DNA of 6,469 nucleotides from an uncultured Clostridiaceae bacterium (GTDB taxonomy: Bacteria; Bacillota; Clostridia; Clostridiales; Oxobacteraceae), in assembly GCA_937900065.1 (NCBI GenBank), contig CALCDS010000024.1, positions 1 to 6,469 on the forward strand, read 5' to 3'. Each line of letters begins with the position of its first letter. Positions within the stretch are counted from its first letter, which is position 1. Below, piece by piece: positions 1 to 5,847 of the stretch. Under the pieces are notes generated by a model. That model did not search any database, was not told the DNA's origin, and was given only the letters and a program-made list of their open reading frames with translations. A program made the position numbers and the translations under genes.

Positions 1-740
1 TGTTTAGTCATCTTTTAACAAATACAGCCCAGATATTTTCAGACGTCAGGACATACTGGAGCCCGGAGGCTGTAAAACGTGTGACCGGCAGGGAACTGAC
101 GGGCCTGGCTGAAAATGGCATAATGCATCTTATCAATTCAGGCGCTACTACGCTGGATGGAACCGGCCAGCAGTCACGTGATGGAAAACCGGTTATGAAA
201 CCTTTCTGGGAGATTACACCCAAAGAAGCAGGAAAATGCCTTGATGCAACATCATGGAGGCCTGCAGCGCTCGGATATTTCAGAGGAGGCGGCTATTCAT
301 CACAGTTTGTTACAAAGGGTGAAATGCCTGTGACAATGTCAAGAGTCAATATAATCGATGGACTCGGACCTGTATTGCAGATTGCAGAAGGATATACTGT
401 TGAACTTCCAAAGGAAATGCACGATATTTTGGATAAGCGCACAGACCCTACATGGCCGACAACCTGGTTTGCTCCGATATTGACAGGCAAAGGAGCTTTC
501 AAAGATGTATATTCAGTTATGAATAACTGGGGCGCCAACCACGGGGCAATAAGTTACGGCCACATAGGAGCTGATCTGATAACTTTTGCATCAATGATTA
601 GAATACCTGTTTGCATGCATAATGTTTCCGAAGATAGAATATTCAGGCCGAGTGCATGGAACGCATTTGGAACTTCTGACCTGGAAGGAGCGGATTACAG
701 GGCGTGTGCCAATTTTGGACCGTTATATGGAAAAAGATAG
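1..740 (+). CDS. fucI: L-fucose isomerase, C-terminal part (5' end outside window)
   Basis: The enzyme interconverts L-fucose and L-fuculose in the cytoplasm, the first step of L-fucose breakdown; family members also act on D-arabinose. The reading frame is already open at base 3, and 245 residues precede the TAG at 738-740, against about 590 in full-length FucI, so roughly 345 residues are missing upstream. The GTG at 81 is an internal valine, not a start. Family landmarks are visible: DVRTYWSPEAVKR near the cut edge (its Asp matches metal-ligand D361 of E. coli FucI), HLINSG, WPTTWFAP, then NNWGANHG, whose His (codon 540-542) matches metal-ligand H528. GADLITFASM and the ending ADYRACANFGPLYGKR complete the typical C-terminus. 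The third ligand (E337) would lie just upstream of the window. No frameshift is seen. Identity rests on recalled family sequence and is strong; substrate preference is inferred. Confidence 0.95.
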   Translation, partial: FSHLLTNTAQIFSDVRTYWSPEAVKRVTGRELTGLAENGIMHLINSGATTLDGTGQQSRDGKPVMKPFWEITPKEAGKCLDATSWRPAALGYFRGGGYSSQFVTKGEMPVTMSRVNIIDGLGPVLQIAEGYTVELPKEMHDILDKRTDPTWPTTWFAPILTGKGAFKDVYSVMNNWGANHGAISYGHIGADLITFASMIRIPVCMHNVSEDRIFRPSAWNAFGTSDLEGADYRACANFGPLYGKR

Positions 741-763
741 TTTTTCATAAGCCATAGAGTATG

Positions 764-828
764 ATGTTGATTTTTGAGCAATCCGAGTGGGGTGTGAACA
801 GGTAAGCAGGGATGCTCAAAATCAACAT
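764..828. repeat. Imperfect long inverted repeat / bulged hairpin downstream of fucI
   Basis: The left arm at 764-784 (ATGTTGATTTTTGAGCAATC and one more C) pairs with the right arm at 810-828 (GGATGCTCAAAATCAACAT). The only irregularities are two one-base bulges: five Ts against four As, and AA against a single T. About 19 base pairs surround a 25-nt loop at 785-809. No T-run follows the stem, so it is not a standard intrinsic terminator. It could stabilise the 3' end of the fucI transcript, act in termination by another route, or be a relic or non-coding copy of a mobile repeat. The structure is read directly; its role is unknown. Confidence 0.6.
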
Positions 829-1174
829 TATAATGCACGTATTGAAAACAGCATAAAATCAAATGAATTTTTCATTTCAGCAATAGAATATCTTATCGTA
901 ATAATATGAAACAACTCTAGAAAAACAACAATTCGTTAAAATGGTCAATATACTAGTCTCTTAAAATTATCAGGATAATATGATAAAAACACTCTATATT
1001 TGCGCATATAAATAAAAGCTTTAGACGAAAACATATCAAATAGAAAGGCATCTAGTCAAGCGAGCAATCGTTTGTCGGTTTGAACTTCCACTAGGTAAAT
1101 CATGCTCAAATCATAATGCATCAGTAGAAAAATTCTCTTGCATTCGCACCAGAGAGGCAAAAGATAACCTGCCT

Positions 1175-1230
1175 ATATATGCGGCAGATGACGCCATGAG
1201 CGGGGACACCTACCGCATATATGCGGCAGA
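1175..1230. repeat. 14-bp direct repeat with 42-bp spacing, candidate operator pair
   Basis: ATATATGCGGCAGA occurs exactly at 1175-1188 and again at 1217-1230. The 42-bp offset is about four helical turns, so both copies would face the same side of the DNA. The first copy's ATATATGCGG (1175-1184) is also the reverse complement of CCGCATATAT at 1213-1222, so the RNA could fold into a 10-bp stem with a 28-nt loop. The position 80-135 bp before the transporter start suits regulation. Binding by a regulator is inferred only. Confidence 0.45.
1213..1226. promoter_or_regulatory. Perfect 14-bp palindrome, candidate repressor/activator site
   Basis: CCGCATATATGCGG is a perfect palindrome within the second copy of the direct repeat. 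A degenerate version (GCCTATATATGCGG, three differences) sits at 1171-1184. It lies just upstream of TATA-rich hexamers (TATAAA at 1250-1255, TATGCT at 1259-1264), where an operator or activator site for the transporter promoter would be expected. The DeoR-family regulator encoded at 5848 is one candidate ligand, but nothing in the sequence proves the link. Confidence 0.4.
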
Positions 1231-1235
1231 AATAT

Positions 1236-1264
1236 TTAACCTTGAAATATATAAAGTTTATGCT
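1236..1264 (+). promoter_or_regulatory. Weak candidate promoter for the transporter genes
   Basis: TTAACC (1236-1241) and TATGCT (1259-1264) are separated by 17 bp, each matching four of six consensus bases. TATAAA at 1250-1255 is a better -10 on its own but has no good -35 at the right distance. TTGAAA at 1242-1247 is a good -35 but has no matching -10. The transporter genes must either use a weak, activator-dependent promoter here or be read from upstream. Confidence 0.3.
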
Positions 1265-1309
1265 CCTAAAGTTTTCAAGGAAGAACATTAATGTGATTGG
1301 GGTGAAATA

Positions 1310-2800
1310 ATGGGAGAACAGTTAGTGTTGATGGAAGATATCGATAAATCATTCCCCGGAGTTCATGCTTTAGACCATTGTTGTTTTGAAATAAATGCTG
1401 GTGAGGTACATGCCCTTGTAGGGGAAAACGGAGCAGGAAAATCCACTCTGATGAAAGTATTGACAGGCATTTATCAAAAAGATGGAGGCAAAATTTTTTT
1501 AAATGGCAGGCAAGTTAATTTTTCAAATCCCAATGAGGCTCAAAGTGCCGGGATAGGAATGATTCATCAGGAATTGAACCTGATGCCTCATCTTACGGTA
1601 GCAGAAAATATTTTTATAGGGAAAGAGATAATGAAAGGCATTTTTATAGATCAGAAGACCATTAATCGCAGGGCAGGGAAATTGCTGAAATCGCTAAAAC
1701 TCAATATCGACCCTAAAGCTAAAGTGATGGACTTATCTGTAGCTAAACAGCAGATGGTTGAGATTGCAAAAGCGCTTTCTTATGATTCTAAAATAATAAT
1801 AATGGATGAGCCCACTGCTGCTTTGACTGATAAGGAGATTGAAGAGCTTTTCAGATTCATAAGGGACCTTAAGGCAAAGAATCGTGCCGTAGTTTATATA
1901 ACGCATCGCATAGATGAAATATTTGTTATATCTGACAGGGTGACTGTAATGCGCGACGGGCGGTATGTAGATACGCTTGACACCAAGGAAACTGATAAAG
2001 ATGCCATAATAAAAAAGATGGTGGGCCGTGTGATATACGAGCAGTCCAAAACAAAGAGTGCTGTCGGCAGTGATGCGCCGGTTGTACTTGAAGTAAAAGG
2101 ACTTAAGTCAAGAGCTGTAAAGGATGTATCCTTTGAGCTTAAAAAGGGAGAGATATTAGGAATTGCAGGATTGGTAGGCGCGGGCCGTACGGAAACCGCA
2201 AGGCTCATATTTGGAGCAGATTCTAAACAAGGCGGTGAAATCTTTGTAAAAGGCAAAAAGGTGGAAATAAGTTCTCCTAGGGATGCGGTGAATAATGGCA
2301 TATGCTACCTTTCTGAAGACAGAAGAAAATATGGATTGGCAGTTGATCTTTCTGTTCAGGAAAATGCGACTATGGCGTGTTTGGAAAACTTTATAGACAG
2401 GGGATTTATCAATTTTAAAAAGGAAAAAGAAGTAGCCCATGAGTACATAAAAAAGCTTGATATAAAGACCCCTTCTGTAAACCAGCTTACCAAGAATCTG
2501 TCAGGTGGCAACCAGCAAAAGGTGGTAGTAGCAAAATGGCTCATCAAAAACTGCGATATCATCATTTTCGATGAACCTACAAGAGGCATAGATGTAGGCG
2601 CAAAGAGCGAGATATATAAATTGATGAACGACTTAACAAAAGAGGGAAAATCGATCATCATGATTTCTTCTGAACTGCCCGAACTTCTTAGAATGAGCGA
2701 CAGGATAGTTGTGATGTGCGAGGGCGCAAAGACAGCAGTTTTAAACATAGAAGAAGCAAATCAAGAAAATATAATGCAATATGCCACTGCAAATAACTGA
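1310..2800 (+). CDS. CUT2 sugar ABC transporter, double ATP-binding protein (RbsA/MglA type)
   Basis: This 496-residue cytoplasmic ATPase powers import of a monosaccharide through the permease encoded next. It has the fused two-domain build and length typical of RbsA/MglA/XylG. Domain 1 is complete: Walker A GENGAGKST (38-46), Q-loop Gln87, signature LSVAKQQ (142-148), Walker B IIIMDEP with D166/E167, and switch His199. Domain 2 is degenerate as usual for the family: GLVGAGRTE (287-295) has Arg where the Walker A lysine should be, and ISSELPE carries Ser at the switch-His position. It keeps signature LSGGNQQ (397-403) and Walker B D421/E422. The start ATG has a GGGGTGA Shine-Dalgarno site at 1299-1305. 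The permease gene follows after 14 bp, so the two are co-transcribed. Substrate cannot be read from the ATPase; L-fucose or a related sugar is suggested by fucI upstream. Confidence 0.95.
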   Translation: MGEQLVLMEDIDKSFPGVHALDHCCFEINAGEVHALVGENGAGKSTLMKVLTGIYQKDGGKIFLNGRQVNFSNPNEAQSAGIGMIHQELNLMPHLTVAENIFIGKEIMKGIFIDQKTINRRAGKLLKSLKLNIDPKAKVMDLSVAKQQMVEIAKALSYDSKIIIMDEPTAALTDKEIEELFRFIRDLKAKNRAVVYITHRIDEIFVISDRVTVMRDGRYVDTLDTKETDKDAIIKKMVGRVIYEQSKTKSAVGSDAPVVLEVKGLKSRAVKDVSFELKKGEILGIAGLVGAGRTETARLIFGADSKQGGEIFVKGKKVEISSPRDAVNNGICYLSEDRRKYGLAVDLSVQENATMACLENFIDRGFINFKKEKEVAHEYIKKLDIKTPSVNQLTKNLSGGNQQKVVVAKWLIKNCDIIIFDEPTRGIDVGAKSEIYKLMNDLTKEGKSIIMISSELPELLRMSDRIVVMCEGAKTAVLNIEEANQENIMQYATANN

Positions 2801-2814
2801 AAGGAGCTATAGAA

Positions 2815-3786
2815 ATGGAAAAGCTAGAAAGTTCAAGAAAAAAGATAGACGTTTCTAAATTTATGGCACTGGGAGCCCTGCTCTTTATCTACATATTCTT
2901 TTCGGTTTTTGGGAAAAATTTTTTCTCATCCAGCGCATTTGTAAATATACTTGATTCATCTTACTATATAGGGTTTATGGCTATTGGCGTCACTTTTGTG
3001 ATTATCACAGGAGGCATAGATCTTTCACTGGGTACTGTACTTATATGTTCGGCACTTATAGGCGGCGTGGCACATAACAATTGGGGACTGCCCATGGGAT
3101 TATCGCTGTTTATTTGTGTTATAGTCGGAGGATTATTTGGATTTTTGAATGGAAATCTGGTCGCCAGATTTAAATTGCCTCCTTTTGTAGCTACTCTTGG
3201 GACAATGATGATAGCACAAGGGACCGGCGCTATAGTATCAAGGGTTATGACTATAAGGTATCCTGATCTTACGAGCCCTGACGGATGGTTTAAATATGCG
3301 TTTTATAAAACAAGAGGCGGATTTCCAATAGGAATAGTTTGGCTGGTGCTGTTCTTTGCAGTTGCTTATATAATTTTAAACAAGACCAGGATAGGCCGTT
3401 ATGTATTTGCCATAGGTTCAAATGAGGAGGCAATAAGGCTGTCTGGCGTGAACGTGGTCAAGTGGAAGACGATTGCATATACGATTTCCGGATTGTTTAG
3501 CGGAATGGCGGGTGTCATGTATGCCGCATCATATACCTCAATAATCCCTGCTACAGGAAATGGATTCGAATTGCTGGCAATTGCCGGAGTGGTCATAGGC
3601 GGCACATCGCTGTCGGGTGGTATAGGAAGCCTGTCAGGTACATTGATCGGCGTCTATATAATGAGCATACTAAAGCAAGGCTTGATGTCTATGAATCTTC
3701 AAGCACACTATCAAACGCTTTTTACAGGCATTGTGGTAATCATAGCAGTCATGCTGGATATCTATAGAAACAAAAAGGCAGTTTAA
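2815..3786 (+). CDS. CUT2 sugar ABC transporter, permease (RbsC type)
   Basis: This 323-residue inner-membrane permease belongs to the RbsC/BPD_transp_2 family and should form a homodimeric channel on the double ATPase. A short basic N-terminus (residues 1-15) is followed by hydrophobic segments at about 16-33, 50-66, 72-88, 92-113, 122-142, 171-188, 217-238, 252-270, 274-290 and 300-316. Family hallmarks are GGIDLSLG (66-73), LPPFVATLGTM near 121-131, and the cytoplasmic coupling stretch GSNEEAIRLSGVNV (201-214). The length is normal. AAGGAG at 2801-2806 lies directly after the ATPase stop and sets the ATG at 2815. Specificity of these permeases follows the binding protein, so the sugar remains open. 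Confidence 0.95.
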   Translation: MEKLESSRKKIDVSKFMALGALLFIYIFFSVFGKNFFSSSAFVNILDSSYYIGFMAIGVTFVIITGGIDLSLGTVLICSALIGGVAHNNWGLPMGLSLFICVIVGGLFGFLNGNLVARFKLPPFVATLGTMMIAQGTGAIVSRVMTIRYPDLTSPDGWFKYAFYKTRGGFPIGIVWLVLFFAVAYIILNKTRIGRYVFAIGSNEEAIRLSGVNVVKWKTIAYTISGLFSGMAGVMYAASYTSIIPATGNGFELLAIAGVVIGGTSLSGGIGSLSGTLIGVYIMSILKQGLMSMNLQAHYQTLFTGIVVIIAVMLDIYRNKKAV

Positions 3787-3826
3787 ATTTGGAATTTGTT
3801 TGATAAGAGCTGAATTTAAAATCCAC

Positions 3827-3860
3827 GATGCGGGTGCATCATCAGCGTATTAATATGCTG
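3827..3860 (+). promoter_or_regulatory. Two small hairpins between permease and binding-protein genes
   Basis: GATGC/GCATC (3827-3831 with 3836-3840, 4-nt loop) is followed by CAGCGTAT/ATATGCTG (3843-3850 with 3853-3860, one G-T pair). A run of As, not Ts, follows, so this does not look like a terminator on the + strand. Such structures between importer genes can protect one side of the mRNA and allow the binding protein to be made in excess. That role is inferred here. Confidence 0.4.
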
Positions 3861-3896
3861 AAAAAATAAGATTATATTAAAGGGGGAAAATCTTTT

Positions 3897-5036
3897 ATGA
3901 AAAAGTTTTTGGCAGTTCTTTTGTCGGCGATGCTGCTGGCTGCGCTTTTAGTAGGATGCGGCGGTTCCAAAGGTGCCGAAAATACAGGAGGGCAATCTTC
4001 CGGGGAAAATGGGGACACTAAAGATGATGGGAAAAAACCTTATATAGCTGTAGTTTCAAAAGGTTTTCAGCATCAATTTTGGCAGACGGTTTTGAAGGGG
4101 GCAGAAGACGCAGCTAAAAAGTACGAGGTCGATATCACATTTGAAGGACCGCCTACAGAATCGGACATAAGCACTCAAGTGGATATGCTGAACAATGCAT
4201 TGTCCAAGAATCCGGATGCTATCTGCCTTGCAGCATTGGATACAAAATCCGTTATGTCACAGCTGCAGGAAACCAAATCAAAAGGAATACCAGTCATAGG
4301 TTTTGACTCTGGCGTTCCAAATCCGCCTGAAGGCTCGATAGTTTCTACAGCTGCAACCAATAATGTCGAAGCAGGCAAGCTTGCAGCAGACCAGATGTTC
4401 GAGCAGGCTGATTTTAATAAAAAAATCAAAGCTGCGACAGCTGATAATCCCGTGGTCATAGCCGTTCAATCACAGGATGCCACATCTGCATCCATACTTG
4501 ACCGTACAAACGGATTTATAGATGAAATGAAAGCAAAATGCGAAGGATTATTCCCGGATGCTGTAGAAGTCGTGGGTCATGATGTATTTAAAAAACCCGC
4601 TTCAAAGCCTGCGGCAGTTACGATAAAAGTTACGGTGCCTCCATCGACGAGCTATACGGATGCACAGTCGGCAGCTCAAACCATGCTTTCCAATACAGAA
4701 AATCTAATAGGCTATTTCATGTCAAACGAAGCTTCTGTTACAGGCATGTTGGCTGCAACATCCGACGGCACGGAACTTGATCGCCAAAAGGGAAAATACA
4801 AAGACTTGATAGCAGTCGGCTTTGATGCCGGAAAACCGCAGAAGAATGCTGTTTCAAAGCAGTATTTCTACGGCTCTGTTACGCAGGATCCATATAATAT
4901 AGGTTATAAGGCTATTGAACTCGCTTACAAAACAATAAAGGGTGAAAAGGTTGATCCAATAATCGATACGGGTGCTAAATTTTATACCCATGAAAATATG
5001 AATGATGAAGATATTGCTAAACTGCTGTATGATTGA
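3897..5036 (+). CDS. Sugar-binding lipoprotein of the CUT2 ABC importer (RbsB-like)
   Basis: This 379-residue extracellular binding protein (periplasmic-binding-protein-like family, RbsB-related) captures the sugar and delivers it to the permease. It has a basic start (MKKF), a hydrophobic stretch, and a lipobox LVGC with lipidated Cys21, followed by a G/S/N/D-rich linker to about residue 47. The domain begins at PYIAVVSKG. By hand alignment to E. coli ribose-binding protein, ligand-contact positions seem kept as aromatics near 57-62, D137, R203 in LDRTNGF, N277, D310 in GFDAG and Q330 in VTQDP. The residue after D137 is Ser138, where RbsB has a ribose-contacting Arg. About 20 extra residues lie near 232-252. 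The ATG follows GGGGG (3882-3886). It is the last transporter gene, 110 bp after the permease and ahead of a strong terminator. The substrate is unproven; an L-fucose-like sugar is the contextual guess. Confidence 0.93.
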   Translation: MKKFLAVLLSAMLLAALLVGCGGSKGAENTGGQSSGENGDTKDDGKKPYIAVVSKGFQHQFWQTVLKGAEDAAKKYEVDITFEGPPTESDISTQVDMLNNALSKNPDAICLAALDTKSVMSQLQETKSKGIPVIGFDSGVPNPPEGSIVSTAATNNVEAGKLAADQMFEQADFNKKIKAATADNPVVIAVQSQDATSASILDRTNGFIDEMKAKCEGLFPDAVEVVGHDVFKKPASKPAAVTIKVTVPPSTSYTDAQSAAQTMLSNTENLIGYFMSNEASVTGMLAATSDGTELDRQKGKYKDLIAVGFDAGKPQKNAVSKQYFYGSVTQDPYNIGYKAIELAYKTIKGEKVDPIIDTGAKFYTHENMNDEDIAKLLYD

Positions 5037-5090
5037 AACATACATAGGAAATTTGTATAGAATCTTCAAGTGAATATATAAAGTTTTGCT

Positions 5091-5134
5091 AAAACAATCA
5101 TGACCACTCAAAAATGAGTGGTCATGATTGTTTT
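5091..5134. terminator. Strong bidirectional intrinsic terminator
   Basis: A perfect 20-bp stem (5091-5110 with 5115-5134) encloses an AAAA loop. The stem base is AAAAC/GTTTT, so the + strand transcript ends in a U-run; the minus strand would likewise. It lies 54 bp after the binding-protein stop and should end the transporter mRNA, isolating the next gene. Confidence 0.93.
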
Positions 5135-5165
5135 AAATACCCATAATTTGTATTAATATCATATA

Positions 5166-5171
5166 TATAAT
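5166..5171 (+). promoter_or_regulatory. Candidate -10 element for the gene at 5227
   Basis: TATAAT is an exact -10 match, 56 bp before the start codon and after the terminator, where a new promoter is needed. No good -35 lies 16-18 bp upstream: TTGTAT at 5148-5153 is only 12 bp away. The region is so AT-rich that other -10 choices exist (for example TAATAT at 5190-5195). Confidence 0.3.
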
Positions 5172-5208
5172 AAAGTTATATTGTATAAATAATATAGGTG
5201 CGATTTTG

Positions 5209-5216
5209 AAAGGGGG
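5209..5216 (+). promoter_or_regulatory. Shine-Dalgarno site that decides the start of the next gene
   Basis: AAAGGGGG sits 10 bp before GTG 5227. The frame also contains a TTG at 5206, but this Shine-Dalgarno site would then lie inside the coding sequence, so GTG 5227 is the better start. Confidence 0.7.
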
Positions 5217-5226
5217 TTATGTTATC

Positions 5227-5742
5227 GTGCGTTTTAATTACAGATACGTGCTAAGCTTGATTATAGTATGTTTGATTACGGGATTGTTAACATATCATAT
5301 AACAGCCAAGCATATGTATGTTGACAAGGATGAGGTTTTGGTACGGGGATTTGTTGAAAGTTTCGGCTGGGATATCGAATCTATAAAAATGGGAATGATC
5401 AGCAATATAATTGCTAGTGATAAAGATTTTTATGACTCTTTCAAGGGAAGTAACCTTGTGGGACTAAAAGCAGATATGGATCTTGATTTTACTGAAGGTC
5501 AGGGCAATTATAAAGATAAGAGAAGGATATGCACTATGACATTGAAGCAAAAGGGATTATATGAGCCTTTAAGGTGCATGGTTGGATTGTATAACGAAAG
5601 AGTTTACATTGCGGTTATACAATGCTTGGAGAGGCAGTATCCAAGGGACAAGTTCGGATGGCCAATCAATGCAGGCTATGAAAACATCTTAAATGATCTT
5701 AAACGCCAACAGTCAGGTAATGTCAAGAATGATTACAGATAG
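5227..5742 (+). CDS. Unrecognised small membrane-anchored protein
   Basis: This gene encodes 171 residues from GTG 5227 (178 if TTG 5206 is used). The N-terminus is basic (RFNYRY), followed by one hydrophobic segment at about residues 7-25, then a mostly polar domain with no Cys near the membrane that would make a lipobox. The topology should be N-in with a roughly 145-residue domain outside. The domain opens with LVRGFVESFGWDIESI, has a central polar stretch (GNYKDKRR), a hydrophobic strand-like segment RVYIAVIQCL, and a helical tail. I cannot assign a function. The opening FLxSFGW-like pattern and overall size remind me of short anchored DUF4830-type proteins of Firmicutes, but this is memory only. 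The strong terminator upstream means it is not part of the transporter mRNA; a regulator gene follows 105 bp later. Coding quality is good: a strong ribosome site, a long open frame and codon use like its neighbours. Confidence 0.8.
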   Translation: MRFNYRYVLSLIIVCLITGLLTYHITAKHMYVDKDEVLVRGFVESFGWDIESIKMGMISNIIASDKDFYDSFKGSNLVGLKADMDLDFTEGQGNYKDKRRICTMTLKQKGLYEPLRCMVGLYNERVYIAVIQCLERQYPRDKFGWPINAGYENILNDLKRQQSGNVKNDYR

Positions 5743-5746
5743 TCTA

Positions 5747-5775
5747 GGGTCAGGCAAACCCATTTTGTTTGTTTA
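5747..5775 (+). terminator. Weak possible terminator after the small membrane protein gene
   Basis: GGGT (5747-5750) can pair with ACCC (5758-5761) around a 7-nt loop, followed by a T-rich stretch (ATTTTGTTTGTTTA). The stem is only four base pairs, so termination would be partial at best. Confidence 0.2.
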
Positions 5776-5777
5776 TG

Positions 5778-5806
5778 TTGAAATGTTGGTATAAATGCTA
5801 TAAAAT
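5778..5806 (+). promoter_or_regulatory. Candidate promoter of the DeoR-family regulator gene
   Basis: TTGAAA (5778-5783) and TAAAAT (5801-5806) are separated by exactly 17 bp, each close to the sigma-A consensus. It lies 42 bp before the regulator start, so the regulator probably has its own transcript and may be autoregulated. Confidence 0.5.
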
Positions 5807-5847
5807 AAAGATAATTAAAACAAAAACAAATAAACTGGAGGATTTGT

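Larger units (their letters stand above)
1025..1291 (+). pseudogene. Start-less 88-codon open frame, possible 3' remnant of a gene
   Basis: This frame runs from after a TAG at 1022-1024 to a TAA at 1289-1291 with no internal stop, while the other two forward frames have stops in the same stretch. The translation looks fairly protein-like near its end (IYAADDAMSGDTYRIYAAEI, then VYAPKVFKEEH), and the stop falls 18 bp before the transporter start, as expected for an upstream operon partner. However, the only in-frame ATG is at 1196, with no Shine-Dalgarno site, leaving just 31 codons. I do not recognise a family. It may be the decayed end of a lost gene, or chance. The two IYAA(D/E) segments are encoded by the 14-bp direct repeat described separately, so the two readings compete. 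Confidence 0.25.
741..1309. other. 569-bp gap between fucI and the transporter genes, no convincing intact gene
   Basis: This AT-rich gap is long for a locus with closely packed genes. It holds a bulged inverted repeat (764-828), a partial echo of that repeat's right arm (1102-1120), a 14-bp direct repeat with a palindrome (1175-1230), and weak promoter-like hexamers before the transporter. Two frames look somewhat protein-like but lack a credible start: 778-906 (42 codons plus TGA) and 1025-1291 (88 codons plus TAA). I see no tRNA, rRNA or known riboswitch class. No U-tract terminator follows fucI, so readthrough from fucI into the transporter genes is possible. Confidence 0.7.

Noticed and set aside
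71..84. A catabolite-repression (cre-like) site TGTAAAACGTGTGA
   Set aside because: The central CG is one base out of register with the consensus and the site lies inside fucI coding sequence.
81..740. A separate 219-residue gene starting at GTG 81
   Set aside because: The same frame is open to the window edge and the upstream codons match FucI (LLTNTAQIF, DVRTYWSPEAVKR), so this is the middle of one gene.
861..877. AAATGAA/TTCATTT hairpin as a terminator for fucI
   Set aside because: The seven-pair stem is entirely weak and no T-run follows it.
1140..1230. A riboswitch before the transporter
   Set aside because: Short stems such as AGGCA/TGCCT (1155-1174) exist, but I see no conserved core of a known riboswitch class; operator or coding-remnant readings fit at least as well.
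2168..2194. Defective second ATPase site (Arg for Lys in Walker A) as a mutation
   Set aside because: This degeneracy is normal for the second domain of RbsA/MglA-type double ATPases.
5206..5226. TTG 5206 as the start of the small membrane protein
   Set aside because: It would place the strong AAAGGGGG ribosome site inside the coding sequence with no such site before TTG.
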